A DNA stretch of 57,982 nt from Catenulispora pinisilvae (GCF_015356865.1 NZ_JAAFZA010000040.1:1-57982); one strand, 5' to 3'. Counted from the stretch's first letter, positions 16,934 through 25,709 are shown. A program made the numbers and translations. Notes: a model not told the origin generated them from the letters alone.

Positions 16934-17965
16934 ATGACACTGACTGCCCCCCGCCCGCGCCTGGCCCCCACGCGCGACCGGGGTACCGTCGCCGTCCTGC
17001 TGTTCCGGGACGCCCCCTTGTTCGAGTCCTCGATTCCGATCTCGGTGTTCGGCGTCGACCGGCGCGTCATGGGCCTGCCGTACTACCGGTTACTCGTCTG
17101 CGCCGGCGAGGCCGGACCGCTGGCCACCACCGGGTCGCTGCGGATCTCCACGCCGTTCGGCCTGTCCGGCGCCGACCAGGCCGGGACGGTGATCGTGCCG
17201 GCCTGGCGGGCGCCGGGGGAGCGCCCTCCAGAACCCGCGCTGGCCGCGGTGCGCAAGGCCCACAAGGAGGGCGCGCGGCTGGCCGCGTTCGACTCTGGGG
17301 TCTTCGTGCTCGCCGCGGCCGGCGTCCTGGACGGCCGCGGGGCCACCACGCACTGGATGTACGCGCCGGCCCTGGCCCGCCACCACCGCCGGGTGAAGGT
17401 GGACGCCCGCTCGATGCAGATCGACCACGGCGACGTGGTCACCGGGGCCGGCGCCGCGGCCGGCCTGGATCTGTGTCTGTACCTGGTCCGGATGGACCAC
17501 GGCGCCGAGGCGGCCAGCGCGCTGGCCCGCCGCCTGGTGATCGGCCCCGGCCGGCGCAGCGGCCAGGCCGCCTACTTCGACCGGCACCTGCCCAGCGAAC
17601 TCGGCGCCGGCACGCCGATCGGCGATGCCATGGCCTGGGCCCTGGACCACCTGGCCGAACCCTTCGACGTCGATGAGTTCGCCAAGCACTCGGCGATGTC
17701 CCGCCGCACTTTCGACCGCCGCTTCCTGGAGGTCACCGGCACCACGCCGCTGCGCTGGGTGAACTCCCAGCGGGTGATCGCGGCGCAGCGCATCCTGGAG
17801 TCCACCGACCTGCCGGTGGACGAGGTGGCCCGGCGCTCGGGCTTCGCCTCGGGCCCGGCGATGCGCGCCAACTTCCTGCGGGTGCTGGGGACCCAGCCGG
17901 CCCGCTACCGCGAGGCCTACCTGGCCTCTCGGGCCAGAGGCGGCCGGGAGGGCCGCGAGGGCTGA
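16934..17965 (+). CDS. GlxA-type AraC family regulator (DJ-1/PfpI domain)
   Basis: A 343-residue regulator: a DJ-1/PfpI amidase-like sensor domain (VAVLLFRDAPLFESSIPISVFGVD to about residue 180) followed by an AraC HTH domain (DVDEFAKHSAMSRRTFDRRFLEVTGTTPLRWVNSQRVIAAQRILESTDLPVDEVARRSGF in outline). The usual nucleophile Cys position in the DJ-1 part reads AFDSGVF, so it is a binding domain rather than an enzyme. Codon 53 is a rare TTA (17090-17092). Being divergent from glcD-glcE makes those genes plausible targets. Confidence 0.9.
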   Translation: MTLTAPRPRLAPTRDRGTVAVLLFRDAPLFESSIPISVFGVDRRVMGLPYYRLLVCAGEAGPLATTGSLRISTPFGLSGADQAGTVIVPAWRAPGERPPEPALAAVRKAHKEGARLAAFDSGVFVLAAAGVLDGRGATTHWMYAPALARHHRRVKVDARSMQIDHGDVVTGAGAAAGLDLCLYLVRMDHGAEAASALARRLVIGPGRRSGQAAYFDRHLPSELGAGTPIGDAMAWALDHLAEPFDVDEFAKHSAMSRRTFDRRFLEVTGTTPLRWVNSQRVIAAQRILESTDLPVDEVARRSGFASGPAMRANFLRVLGTQPARYREAYLASRARGGREGREG

Positions 17966-18013
17966 GACGCTCGCCCGGTCCCTGATCCGAGCGAGCGACG
18001 ATCAACCCTGCGC

Positions 18014-18061
18014 CGACAGCCACGGCCGGGTCGCGCCAATACGGCGTGGCCCCGGCTGTCG
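18014..18061. terminator. Compound hairpin between convergent genes
   Basis: CGACAGCC (18014-18021) pairs with GGCTGTCG (18054-18061); an inner CGCC-N5-GGCG stem is nested inside. It stands about 50 bp after the regulator stop. The next 130 bp are simple GGCTACC/GGCTCC repeats without a gene. Confidence 0.6.
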
Positions 18062-18192
18062 ACAGGTGGCGGCGGCGCCCGAGCCGCCGCGCTGTCCGGC
18101 TACCGGCTACCGGCTCCGGCTGCTGGCTCCCGGCTATTGCCTACTGCATACAGCCTGCTCCGAGAGCTATCTGTCGGCCGTCTGTCGGCCGG

Positions 18193-18567
18193 CTACTGGG
18201 CCCACGGCGGCGTGAACGACGCGCCGCCGACGATGGCCTTCATCCCGACCGAGGTCGCGGCCGTGAGCCGGGCCGGTTCCCGCCCGCTGGCGTTGCGGAT
18301 CTGCAAGGTCGCGTGCGGCGGGACGATGACCGCGTCGCCCGGGCCGGCGGTCACCTCGCGGTCGGCCACGGTGGCCGAGACGGTGCCGCTGATCACGATG
18401 AACACCTCCTCGCGGTCCATGCTGTGGGTCTCGCTGCTCACGCCGGGCTCCAGGTCCAGGGCCCAGACGGCGAGTTCGCTGCTGCCCCGCGAGGGGACGG
18501 CCAGCGGCCGGAAGGTGAAGCCGTCGCGGGCGAAGTGCGGGGCGTCGGCGAGGGTGGACAAGGACAT
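18193..18567 (-). CDS. Cupin domain protein
   Basis: A 124-residue single-domain cupin_2 protein. The double-stranded beta-helix motifs are present: PGVSSETHSMDREEVFIVISG (motif 1; G(X)5HXH is altered, only one His at the expected place, followed by E) and GDAVIVPPHATLQIRN (motif 2 with P and H). Function is unknown; it may bind a metal or small ligand. GGAGG precedes the ATG at 18567. Divergent from orn. Confidence 0.82.
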   Translation of the reverse strand: MSLSTLADAPHFARDGFTFRPLAVPSRGSSELAVWALDLEPGVSSETHSMDREEVFIVISGTVSATVADREVTAGPGDAVIVPPHATLQIRNASGREPARLTAATSVGMKAIVGGASFTPPWAQ

Positions 18568-18716
18568 GGCAGCCTCCGGGGGGTGTCGCTAATGGTCAAC
18601 GTGGTTGTCGATCTCCAGCCTAGAGCCCGGCCGCCCAGATCGCCAACCGGGTTGTCCATCTGCCCGGGCCGGGCTGCCTCGGCCGTCCCCGCACGTCCCC
18701 ACTAGGGTGGATCCCC

Positions 18717-19361
18717 ATGAGTGACAGGCTGGTGTGGATCGACTGCGAGATGACCGGGCTCGACCTGGACAAGGACGCCCTGATCGAGGTGGCCGTGCTG
18801 GTCACGGACTCCGAGCTGAACGTCCTGGGCGACGGGATCGACGTGGTGGTCGCGCCACCGGCGCAGGACCTGCCGGGCCTGCTGGCCGGCATGGTGGACG
18901 TGGTGCGGGAGATGCACACCGCCTCGGGCCTGCTGGAGGAGCTCTCCGGTGGCATCCCGATGGCCCAGGCCCAGGAGCGGGTCCTGGCCTACGTCCGCGA
19001 ACACGTGCCGGAGGCCGGCAAGGCGCAGCTGGCCGGCAACTCGGTCGGCACCGACCGCGGCTTCCTGGCCCGGGACATGCCCGAGCTCGAACAGCACCTG
19101 CACTACCGGATCGTGGACGTCTCCTCGATCAAGGAACTGGCCCGCCGCTGGTACCCGCGGGTCTACTTCAACGCCCCGAAGAAGACCGGCAACCACCGCG
19201 CGCTGGGCGACATCCGCGACTCGATCGCCGAGCTGCGCTACTACCGGGACGCGATCTTCGTCCCGCATCCCGGCCCGGACTCGGAGACCGCGCGGACGCT
19301 GGCCGGACGGATCGAGGCCGAGCAGGCCGCGGCCCGCGACCAGGGCGCTACCGGCGCCTGA
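18717..19361 (+). CDS. orn: Oligoribonuclease
   Basis: A 214-residue DEDDh 3'-5' exoribonuclease that degrades 2-5-nt RNA and the c-di-GMP product pGpG. The Exo motifs are visible: Asp9 and Glu11 in [10 protein letters not shown], an internal D in exo II ([10 protein letters not shown]), and exo III with His160 and Asp165 ([16 protein letters not shown]). The length is slightly above the usual 180-200 because of an Ala/Gln-rich tail. A TAGGGT hexamer (18703-18708) 8 nt before the ATG fits a leaderless transcript. tRNA-His follows about 130 bp downstream, the common order in actinomycetes. Confidence 0.95.
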   Translation: MSDRLVWIDCEMTGLDLDKDALIEVAVLVTDSELNVLGDGIDVVVAPPAQDLPGLLAGMVDVVREMHTASGLLEELSGGIPMAQAQERVLAYVREHVPEAGKAQLAGNSVGTDRGFLARDMPELEQHLHYRIVDVSSIKELARRWYPRVYFNAPKKTGNHRALGDIRDSIAELRYYRDAIFVPHPGPDSETARTLAGRIEAEQAAARDQGATGA

Positions 19362-19490
19362 CCTCGCGATCGGGCACCGCCGGGCCCGGCGGAAAGGGTC
19401 GTGCGGAGCACCGCCGGATCCATGTATGCTTGGCGGTGCCAGCGCGGCGCGGGCCCCCGGGAACGGGAGTTCTGCGACGTGGGCAACATG

Positions 19491-19563
19491 GTGGGCGTAG
19501 CTCAGTTGGTAGAGTCCTGGGTTGTGATCCCAGTTGTCGCGGGTTCGAGCCCCGTCGCTCACC
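19491..19563 (+). tRNA. tRNA-His (GTG anticodon)
   Basis: The cloverleaf can be drawn by eye: acceptor GTGGGCG (19491-19497) pairs with CGCTCAC (19556-19562); the D arm is GCTCAGTTGGTAGAGT; the anticodon stem CTGGG/CCCAG encloses loop TTGTGAT with anticodon GTG; the T arm is GCGGGTTCGAGCCCCGT. The base before it (G, 19490) can serve as G-1 opposite discriminator C73, the tRNA-His identity mark. CCA is not encoded. Confidence 0.95.
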
Positions 19564-19571
19564 CTCCATGG

Positions 19572-19610
19572 AGCGGTCTCTGATCTCGTCAAGCGAGAAC
19601 AGGGGCCGCT
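19572..19610 (+). terminator. tRNA-His terminator
   Basis: AGCGGTCTCTG (19572-19582) pairs with CAGGGGCCGCT (19600-19610) using G-U pairs, enclosing TCTCG/CGAGA, and is followed by the T-rich TTCGTCTTT. Confidence 0.7.
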
Positions 19611-19651
19611 TTCGTCTTTACTGCGATCTTCCGCTCAGTACACTGCCCGCC

Positions 19652-20974
19652 ATGGGCGAGTACGGCGAGAACCTGGACGACCTGACCGCGAAGTGCGTCC
19701 ACTGCGGGTTCTGCCTCCCGGCGTGTCCCACCTACGCGCTCACCGGTGACGAGAACGACTCCCCGCGCGGCCGCATCCATCTGATGCGCCAGGTGCTCGA
19801 AGGCCAGGCCGAACTCGACGACGCGGTGGCCGAGCACATCGACTCCTGTCTGGGCTGCCTGTCCTGCGTCAGCGCCTGCCCCTCCGGCGTCCAGTACGAC
19901 CGGATCATCGAGGAGTTCCGGCCGGAGGTGGAGCAGGCGTACGCCGAACACCGCGGCGACCGCGCCTTCCGGGAACTCGTCTTCGGGCTGTTCCCGCACC
20001 CGGCCCGGCTGCGGGTGGCGGCGGTGGGCGCGGTGGCGTACCGCCGGACGGGTGGTGCGGCGCTGGTCCGTTCCAGTGGACTTCTGCGGCGCTTCCCGAA
20101 GCTGGCCGCCATGGAGGCGCTGATGCCGGCCACCACGCTGCGCAAGGCGTGGAGTTCGCTGCCGGTCAGCACCTTGCCGGACGGGGAACCGCGCCGCACC
20201 GTGGGCCTGGTCGCAGGGTGCGTGCAACGGGTGTTCTTCGGCGACGTCAACGCCGCGACCGCGCGGGTGCTGCGGGCCGAGGGCTGCCGGGTGGTGGTGC
20301 CCGACCAGGGCTGCTGCGGCGCGCTGTCGCTGCACGCCGGCCGGGACGAGGAGGCCAAGCGCTACGCGCGCAACCTCATCGACTCCTTCCGGCAGCCGGC
20401 GCAGCCCACCGCGGTGCCGCTGAGCGACCTGGACGCGGTGGTGGTCAACGTCGCCGGCTGCGGCTCCACTTTGAAGCAGTACGGCGAACTGCTGGCCGAC
20501 GACCCCGAGTACGCCGAACCGGCCGCGGAGTTCGCGGCGAAGGTCCGCGACGTCTCCGAAGTCCTGGCCGACCTCGATCCGATCGCCGAGCGGCACCCGG
20601 TCCGGGCCCGCGTCGCCTACCACGACGCCTGCCACCTGGCGCACGGCCAGGGCGTCCGGGCGCAGCCGCGCAAGCTGCTCGGCGACGTGCCGGGGCTTGA
20701 GGTGGCCGAGCCGGCCGAGGCGGCGTTCTGCTGCGGTTCGGCGGGCGTCCACAACCTGGTCCGGCCGGAGGCGGCCGAGGAGCTGGGACGCCGCAAGGCC
20801 GAGCGGATCCGGGCCACGAACCCTGATCTGGTGGCCACCGGGAACCCCGGCTGCCTGTTGCAGATCCAGCGGTATCTCGGGGACGCCACGCCGGTGGTGC
20901 ATCCGATCGAGATCATCGACGCCTCGATCAGGGGGCTGACGCTCAATCCGCGGCGGCGGCGCACCGGTTCATGA
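19652..20974 (+). CDS. glcF: Glycolate-oxidase-type iron-sulfur subunit GlcF
   Basis: A 440-residue (Fe-S)-binding protein. Two ferredoxin-type clusters: C15-x2-C18-x2-C21-x3-C25P and C66-x2-C69-x2-C72-x3-C76P. Two CCG domains follow, with GCVQRVFFGDVN...DQGCCGA and YHDACHLAHGQGV...FCCGSAGVHN. It would pass electrons from GlcD/GlcE to the quinone pool. TACACT (19639-19644) stands 7 nt before the ATG, so the mRNA is probably leaderless and has its own promoter right after the tRNA terminator. Unusually it is separated from glcD-glcE by a regulator, a cupin, orn and a tRNA. Confidence 0.9.
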   Translation: MGEYGENLDDLTAKCVHCGFCLPACPTYALTGDENDSPRGRIHLMRQVLEGQAELDDAVAEHIDSCLGCLSCVSACPSGVQYDRIIEEFRPEVEQAYAEHRGDRAFRELVFGLFPHPARLRVAAVGAVAYRRTGGAALVRSSGLLRRFPKLAAMEALMPATTLRKAWSSLPVSTLPDGEPRRTVGLVAGCVQRVFFGDVNAATARVLRAEGCRVVVPDQGCCGALSLHAGRDEEAKRYARNLIDSFRQPAQPTAVPLSDLDAVVVNVAGCGSTLKQYGELLADDPEYAEPAAEFAAKVRDVSEVLADLDPIAERHPVRARVAYHDACHLAHGQGVRAQPRKLLGDVPGLEVAEPAEAAFCCGSAGVHNLVRPEAAEELGRRKAERIRATNPDLVATGNPGCLLQIQRYLGDATPVVHPIEIIDASIRGLTLNPRRRRTGS

Positions 20975-20977
20975 CCC

Positions 20978-21898
20978 TCAGCCCGAGGTGGCCCGCTGGA
21001 TCCTTCGCCGCTTCCAGGCCGGCCACCACCGGTCCAGCAGGAAGTACGTGATGATGCCCAGGCTGATCGCCACCAGGTGCTCCCGGCCGGCCAGGTTCGG
21101 CAGGATCGCCGCCTCGCCGCCCATCGACACCGCGGTCAGCGCCACCACCCAGTACGTGCGCAGCCGCAGCGCCAGGTAGATCAGCAGCGACACCACCGCG
21201 ACCGAGGGGCCGGTGTCGACCTGGAAGTTGTCGATCTGCGGGGTGCCGATGTGCAGCCAGTTGCTGGCGTAGACCATCACCCGGGCGGCCATCGAGGTGA
21301 CCGCGCTGGTGATCATCGCGATCATGATCATCCGCTTCCAGCCCAGCCAGCACTCCGCGATCCCGAAGGCGATCAGCACCTGGGTCATCGCGCCCCAGGC
21401 CGGCAGGTCCGGGGCCGGGGCGAACAGCGACAGCGGGAGCTGCGGCAGCAGCTTCCAGATCGGCTCGCCCTGCCGGACCCCGGCCACGTCCAGGACGAAC
21501 GCCAGCCCGTGGGGCCGGTTCAACTCCAGGATCCACAGGATCCCGATCGTCAGCACGCACAGCAGCGTGCACGGGATCGCCATCAGCTTGCGGGTCCGGA
21601 GCTCCCGGACCGGCACCGAGAAGAAGACGACCATGTCGCGGGCGAAGGTGCGCCCGACGGCCAGCGCGAAGCGGATCACCGGCGCGCGGTGGCGCTCCGG
21701 GACGTCCAGGGCGTCCGGGTCCGCCGGGGCAGTGGTGGTCCCGACCGGGTCGCCGATAGCCGGTCCGGCCGGATCGGCCGAATCGGCCGGACTGCCTGGC
21801 CTGCCCGAGCCGTCCACTGAATCCCCGAGTTCGCCGCCGGGTTCGGGGCCGGGTTCGGCCGGGCCCGGCGTCCTTTCGGTCACGGTGTCATTCGCCAT
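20978..21898 (-). CDS. Multi-spanning membrane protein, unknown function
   Basis: A 306-residue protein: about 75 residues of Pro/Gly/Glu/Asp-rich cytoplasmic leader, then six or so hydrophobic helices (KLMAIPCTLLCVLTIGILWIL, MTQVLIAFGIAECWLG, MIMIAMITSAVTSMAARVMV, SVAVVSLLIYLAL, YWVVALTAVSMGG, AISLGIITYFLLDRWW) and a basic tail. A DTGPS sequence before one helix and EHL before another recall rhomboid-like proteins, but I cannot assign a catalytic Ser-His pair, so this stays open. It converges on glcF with only 3 bp between the stops. Confidence 0.75.
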   Translation of the reverse strand: MANDTVTERTPGPAEPGPEPGGELGDSVDGSGRPGSPADSADPAGPAIGDPVGTTTAPADPDALDVPERHRAPVIRFALAVGRTFARDMVVFFSVPVRELRTRKLMAIPCTLLCVLTIGILWILELNRPHGLAFVLDVAGVRQGEPIWKLLPQLPLSLFAPAPDLPAWGAMTQVLIAFGIAECWLGWKRMIMIAMITSAVTSMAARVMVYASNWLHIGTPQIDNFQVDTGPSVAVVSLLIYLALRLRTYWVVALTAVSMGGEAAILPNLAGREHLVAISLGIITYFLLDRWWPAWKRRRIQRATSG

Positions 21899-22160
21899 CG
21901 TCGTCCCCCCGGATCGGTAGCCGTGGCGTCCGGCATGGGCGGATGCGCTGGAAATTCGCCTCCGCCTTCGATGGTAGCAACGTCGGAAGATCCCACGCCG
22001 GGCCGGGCGCGTCGGGGGACGACGTTGGGACGGATCACGCCGGTACCCCTGCCCGCTCGAAGATCACACTACTCGGCGTCGCACGGGCGTCACCCGCTCG
22101 TCGTATAGGTTTGGCTCAGCGCGCGGCAGGTTCAACATACGGCGAGGAGTGGCACGGCAC

Positions 22161-24824
22161 ATGTGCGGTATCGCGGGTGTCTTCGGGGCCCATGACGAGG
22201 CCATGCTCAAGCGGATGGGCGACGCCATCGCCCACCGGGGGCCCGACGGCGAGGGCGTCTACAGCGACGGGGCGAAGGTCGGTTACGCCCACCGCCGCCT
22301 GGCCATCATCGACCGGGCGCACGGCGATCAGCCGTTCGTCACCGAGGACGGCCGCTACGCCGCCGTCTACAACGGCGAGGTCTACAACTACCGGGAGCTG
22401 ATGGCCGAGCTGGAAGCCCTCGGCCGCACCTTCCGCACGGTCTGCGACACCGAAGTGGTGGTCCAGGCCTTCGCCGAGTGGGGCGAGGCGGCCTTCGACC
22501 GCTTCAACGGCATGTTCGCCATCGCCATCCACGACACCGAGACCGGCAAGAGCTACCTGGCCCGCGACCACTTCGGCATCAAGCCGCTCTACCTGGCCTC
22601 GGTGACCGGCGCCGACGACGGCCACCGGCTGGTCTTCGGCTCGGAGATCAAGGCGGTCCTGGCCTCGGGCCTGGTCCAGGCGGCCCCGGACGACGCCACG
22701 CTCTACCGCTACCTGCGCTTCCGCATCCACGAGGACTCCGACCGCACCTTCTTCGCCGGCATCGAGAAGGTGCGCCCGGGCGAGCTGGTGGTCGTCGACG
22801 GCGCCGACGTGCAGCGCCGGATGTTCACCACGCTGCGTGAGGACCTGCTGGCGGACGGCCCGCGCTCGCCGTTCACCAAGGACACCACCAAGGAGTTCAA
22901 GGAGCGGCTGACGGAGTCGATCCGGATGCGGCTGGTCGGTGAGGTCCCCGTCGGCACCGCGCTGTCCGGCGGCCTGGACTCCTCCACGGTGGTCGCCGTC
23001 ATCAGCAAGCTGATGAAGCAGCACGCGAAGGACGTGGAGTCGGTCGGCTCGGAGCAGAACAGCTTCTCCGCGGTCTTCCCCGGCAGCGTCAACGACGAGG
23101 AGCGCTACGTCGACGCGGTCCTGGCCAAGGCCGACGGCCCGGTGAACTGCCACAAGATCCACCCGAACCCGGACGAGTTCCTGGAGGACCTCGCCGACTT
23201 CGTGCGGACCCAGGAGGAGCCGACCATCTCCACCGGCCCCTACGCGCAGTACAAGGTGATGCAGGAGGCCACCAAGCACGTCACGGTCCTGCTGGACGGC
23301 CAGGGCGCGGACGAGATGATGGCCGGGTACCTGCCGTACTACTTCGTCTACCTGCGCCAGCTGCGCAAGGAGAAGCAGTACGGGAAGCTGATGCGCGAGG
23401 TGGTCTCCTCCACCGACGTGCTGTCCCGCTACGGCAAGCAGGTGGTCCGCGGCAAGATCGGCCTGGACCAGCCGGTGGACATCCGGCAGATGCTGGACAA
23501 GGGCTTCGCCAAGCAGCACAAGGGTGAGACGTTCAGCCCGGTGCCGGACGACCTGAAGGCCCGGCTGGTCGAGGACATCTTCGCCAACTCGCTGCCCTCG
23601 CTGCTGCGCTACGAGGACCGCAACACCATGCGGTTCTCGCTGGAGGGCCGGGTCCCGTTCCTGGACTTCAACCTGGTGCGCTACCTGTTCACCCTGGAGC
23701 CCGAGGCGATCATCAAGGGCGGCTGGAACAAGAGGATCCTGCGCGACTCGGTGCGCGGGCTGCTGCCGGACCAGATCGTGGACCGCCGCAACAAGATCGG
23801 CTTCACGACGCCGGAGCGCGAGTGGTTCCTGCGGATCAAGAACCACGTGCACACGGTCTTCCGCTCGGACTCCTTCGGTTCGCGGCCGTACTTCGACCAG
23901 GCCTCGGTGCTGCGCGCGTTCGAGGAGTTCATCGCCGGCAAGAACAGCGACACGATGCTGTTCTGGCGGATGCTCAACGTCGAACTCTGGCTGCGCACCT
24001 TCGTCGACGCCCCCGGCACCCACGTCGACTCCACGACCTCGGCGGTCAAGGAGTACTTCGCGGCCAACCCCGGCAAGCAGATCGCGATCAGCACCGCCTC
24101 CAGCGGCCAGGTGCTCCGCTTCCCGATCCAGACCGACGCCTTCGCCAAGGGCGACGACTTCCACACCAAGATCTCCGAGTACGGCGCGGAGTTCGCCGCC
24201 AAGGCGGCCGAGTCCGACGACCACGCCGAGGCGCTGAACAGCCCCTGGTTCCTGGCGGTCAGCGAGAAGGTGGTCGCGATCTCCCAGGGCCGCAGCTACT
24301 TCCTGTGGGAGATCAAGCCCTCCTTCGCGGCCCGCAAGTTGCAGAAGTTCGTGGTCCGCACGCCGGCCGGCATCGGCCTGGGCTCCCCGGAGACCATGCA
24401 GCTGGCGATCCAGGAGGCCGGCCTGCCGCGCATCGTCGCCGCCTCCGCGGCCGGCGCCGTCGGCAAGGTCGTCGGCCGCAAGGGCCTGTTCTACCAGCTG
24501 GCCGGCCCCGCGGTGCGGGCCATCGACGGCCCGACGCAGTACTCGCTGTACCCGTCGAACGTCTCGGCGAAGCTGGCCCCGGCGCAGCCCGACAAGGCCG
24601 CCGCCGAGCTGGCCGACCGGATCCGCAAGGTGCTGCCCGCCACGGCGGCCGAGAACTTCCAGGGCGTGGCCATCATCGACGCCAACGACCTGGGCTGCAA
24701 CATCCTCGGCCAGGCCACCACGGTCGGCGAGGACAAGATCGCGGAGATGTTCAAGGACAACCCGCTGGGGCAGGGCGCGCAGCGCACGCCGCTGGCCGTG
24801 GTGGTGCTCCCGAAGCAGAAGTAA
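22161..24824 (+). CDS. asnB: Asparagine synthetase (glutamine-hydrolysing) with C-terminal CofE-like domain
   Basis: An 887-residue protein, about 250 longer than usual AsnB. Residues 2-220 form the Ntn glutaminase domain with nucleophile Cys2 (MCGIAGVFGAH), RGPDGEG and FNGEVYNYREL-type motifs (YNGEVYNYREL here). Residues 240-620 are the synthetase domain with the PP-loop SGGLDSS (269-275) and YEDRNTMRFSLEGRVPFLD. Residues about 650-887 match F420-0:gamma-glutamyl ligase (CofE/COG1478) proteins: VSEKVVAISQGR, PAGIGLGSPETMQLAIQEAGLPRI, GRKGLFY..AGPAVRAIDGPT, IIDANDLGCNILG, DNPLGQG. ATG 22161 is the start because Cys must follow Met; GAGGAG lies upstream. Followed by a strong terminator. A natural fusion of two ATP-dependent Glu/Asp-handling enzymes. 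Confidence 0.9.
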   Translation: MCGIAGVFGAHDEAMLKRMGDAIAHRGPDGEGVYSDGAKVGYAHRRLAIIDRAHGDQPFVTEDGRYAAVYNGEVYNYRELMAELEALGRTFRTVCDTEVVVQAFAEWGEAAFDRFNGMFAIAIHDTETGKSYLARDHFGIKPLYLASVTGADDGHRLVFGSEIKAVLASGLVQAAPDDATLYRYLRFRIHEDSDRTFFAGIEKVRPGELVVVDGADVQRRMFTTLREDLLADGPRSPFTKDTTKEFKERLTESIRMRLVGEVPVGTALSGGLDSSTVVAVISKLMKQHAKDVESVGSEQNSFSAVFPGSVNDEERYVDAVLAKADGPVNCHKIHPNPDEFLEDLADFVRTQEEPTISTGPYAQYKVMQEATKHVTVLLDGQGADEMMAGYLPYYFVYLRQLRKEKQYGKLMREVVSSTDVLSRYGKQVVRGKIGLDQPVDIRQMLDKGFAKQHKGETFSPVPDDLKARLVEDIFANSLPSLLRYEDRNTMRFSLEGRVPFLDFNLVRYLFTLEPEAIIKGGWNKRILRDSVRGLLPDQIVDRRNKIGFTTPEREWFLRIKNHVHTVFRSDSFGSRPYFDQASVLRAFEEFIAGKNSDTMLFWRMLNVELWLRTFVDAPGTHVDSTTSAVKEYFAANPGKQIAISTASSGQVLRFPIQTDAFAKGDDFHTKISEYGAEFAAKAAESDDHAEALNSPWFLAVSEKVVAISQGRSYFLWEIKPSFAARKLQKFVVRTPAGIGLGSPETMQLAIQEAGLPRIVAASAAGAVGKVVGRKGLFYQLAGPAVRAIDGPTQYSLYPSNVSAKLAPAQPDKAAAELADRIRKVLPATAAENFQGVAIIDANDLGCNILGQATTVGEDKIAEMFKDNPLGQGAQRTPLAVVVLPKQK

Positions 24825-24852
24825 GTGCTCAGACTCTGATCGATCACCAGGT

Positions 24853-24889
24853 CGGCAGGCCCGGTTCCGTTCGCGGACCGGGCCTGCCG
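24853..24889 (+). terminator. Hairpin terminator after the asnB fusion
   Basis: CGGCAGGCCCGGT (24853-24865) pairs perfectly with ACCGGGCCTGCCG (24877-24889) around an 11-nt loop, 28 bp after the stop codon. Confidence 0.85.
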
Positions 24890-24969
24890 CGTGTTCGAAC
24901 ACCCCGTCAGACACAGACCATTGCCCCAACGCTGGAGCAGACGGCCCAAGCCCAGCTAATCTACGGCTC

Positions 24970-25557
24970 GTGACTATCGAAGACGACGACGACCTCGCCC
25001 TGCCCGCGGCGCTGGCCGCGATAGCCGCGATCGGTTTCCCGCAGGATCTGGAGGCCGACGAGGACGAGGACGAGGAGCGCGCCGAGCCCGACGAGGACGA
25101 CGCGCCCGCAGACCCCCCGGTGGACTTCGAACCCTTCGAGGAGTTCCTGGACCCCGACGACACCGCCGACTGGTTACGCGGCTGGACCGCCAACCAGGAC
25201 GCCGACGCCGACCAGTTCCGCGTCTTCGGCCAGAGCGCGGACGGCGGCTACGCCGCCTTCTGGCTGGTCCGCGAAGACGCCGCACTGGCCGAACAGCCCA
25301 TCGTGTTCCTCGGCTCGGACGGTGAGACCGGCGTGGTCGCCTGCGACCTGCCCTCGTTCCTGTGGCTGGTGGCCGACGGCTCAGGACCCTACGAAGCGGT
25401 GGAGCACCCGACCCGCCGGAGCCGGCCCCATCCGGAGTTCACGGCGGTCGCCGAGAAGCACGCCGGCACCGGCCCGATGACGGCCCGCCAGGTGGTCGCC
25501 GCGGCCCGGGACGAGTTCCCGGACTTCGAGGACACCATGGTGGAGCTCTCGCGCTGA
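24970..25557 (+). CDS. Acidic protein of unknown function
   Basis: A 195-residue, strongly acidic protein. Residues 1-60 are mostly Asp/Glu/Ala/Pro; residues 60-150 (DWLRGWTANQDADADQFRVFG ... YAAFWLVREDAALAEQPIVFLGSDGETGVVACDLPSFLWLVADG) resemble SMI1/KNR4-like immunity-fold proteins, where 'PIVFLGSDGE' and 'FLWLLA' are usual, but I cannot confirm this. Codon 69 is TTA (25174-25176). TAATCT (24957-24962) lies 7 nt before GTG 24970, fitting a leaderless mRNA. A tandem repeat starts 4 bp after the stop. Confidence 0.75.
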   Translation: MTIEDDDDLALPAALAAIAAIGFPQDLEADEDEDEERAEPDEDDAPADPPVDFEPFEEFLDPDDTADWLRGWTANQDADADQFRVFGQSADGGYAAFWLVREDAALAEQPIVFLGSDGETGVVACDLPSFLWLVADGSGPYEAVEHPTRRSRPHPEFTAVAEKHAGTGPMTARQVVAAARDEFPDFEDTMVELSR

Positions 25558-25561
25558 GGCG

Positions 25562-25657
25562 CGGCAAGCTCCAGACACGGCAAGCTCCAGACACGGCAAG
25601 CTCCAGACACGGCAAGCTCCAGACACGGCAAGCTCCAGGCACGGCAAGTTCCACATA
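25562..25657. repeat. Tandem repeat, 16 bp x 6
   Basis: CGGCAAGCTCCAGACA is repeated: four exact copies (25562-25625), a fifth with one change and a sixth with three. It starts 4 bp after the stop of the acidic-protein gene and no spacer separates the units, so it is not a CRISPR. Confidence 0.9.
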
Positions 25658-25709
25658 CGGCACAAGGAAAACAACCCGGATCGATGCGGGCGGCAACGGC
25701 GCCGCCCCG

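Noticed and set aside
18734-19651. Large upstream extension of glcF through orn and tRNA-His
   Set aside because: The frame is open by GC bias only; it crosses a tRNA and its terminator, and homology begins at ATG 19652.
22116-25193. A 1025-residue open frame on the minus strand across the asnB gene
   Set aside because: It is the antisense of a well-conserved gene; long open antisense frames are expected at this GC content, and its translation is low-complexity Arg/Ala/Gly/Leu/Val without domains.
25562-25657. CRISPR array
   Set aside because: Units are 16 bp and directly adjacent with no unique spacers, and no cas gene is present.
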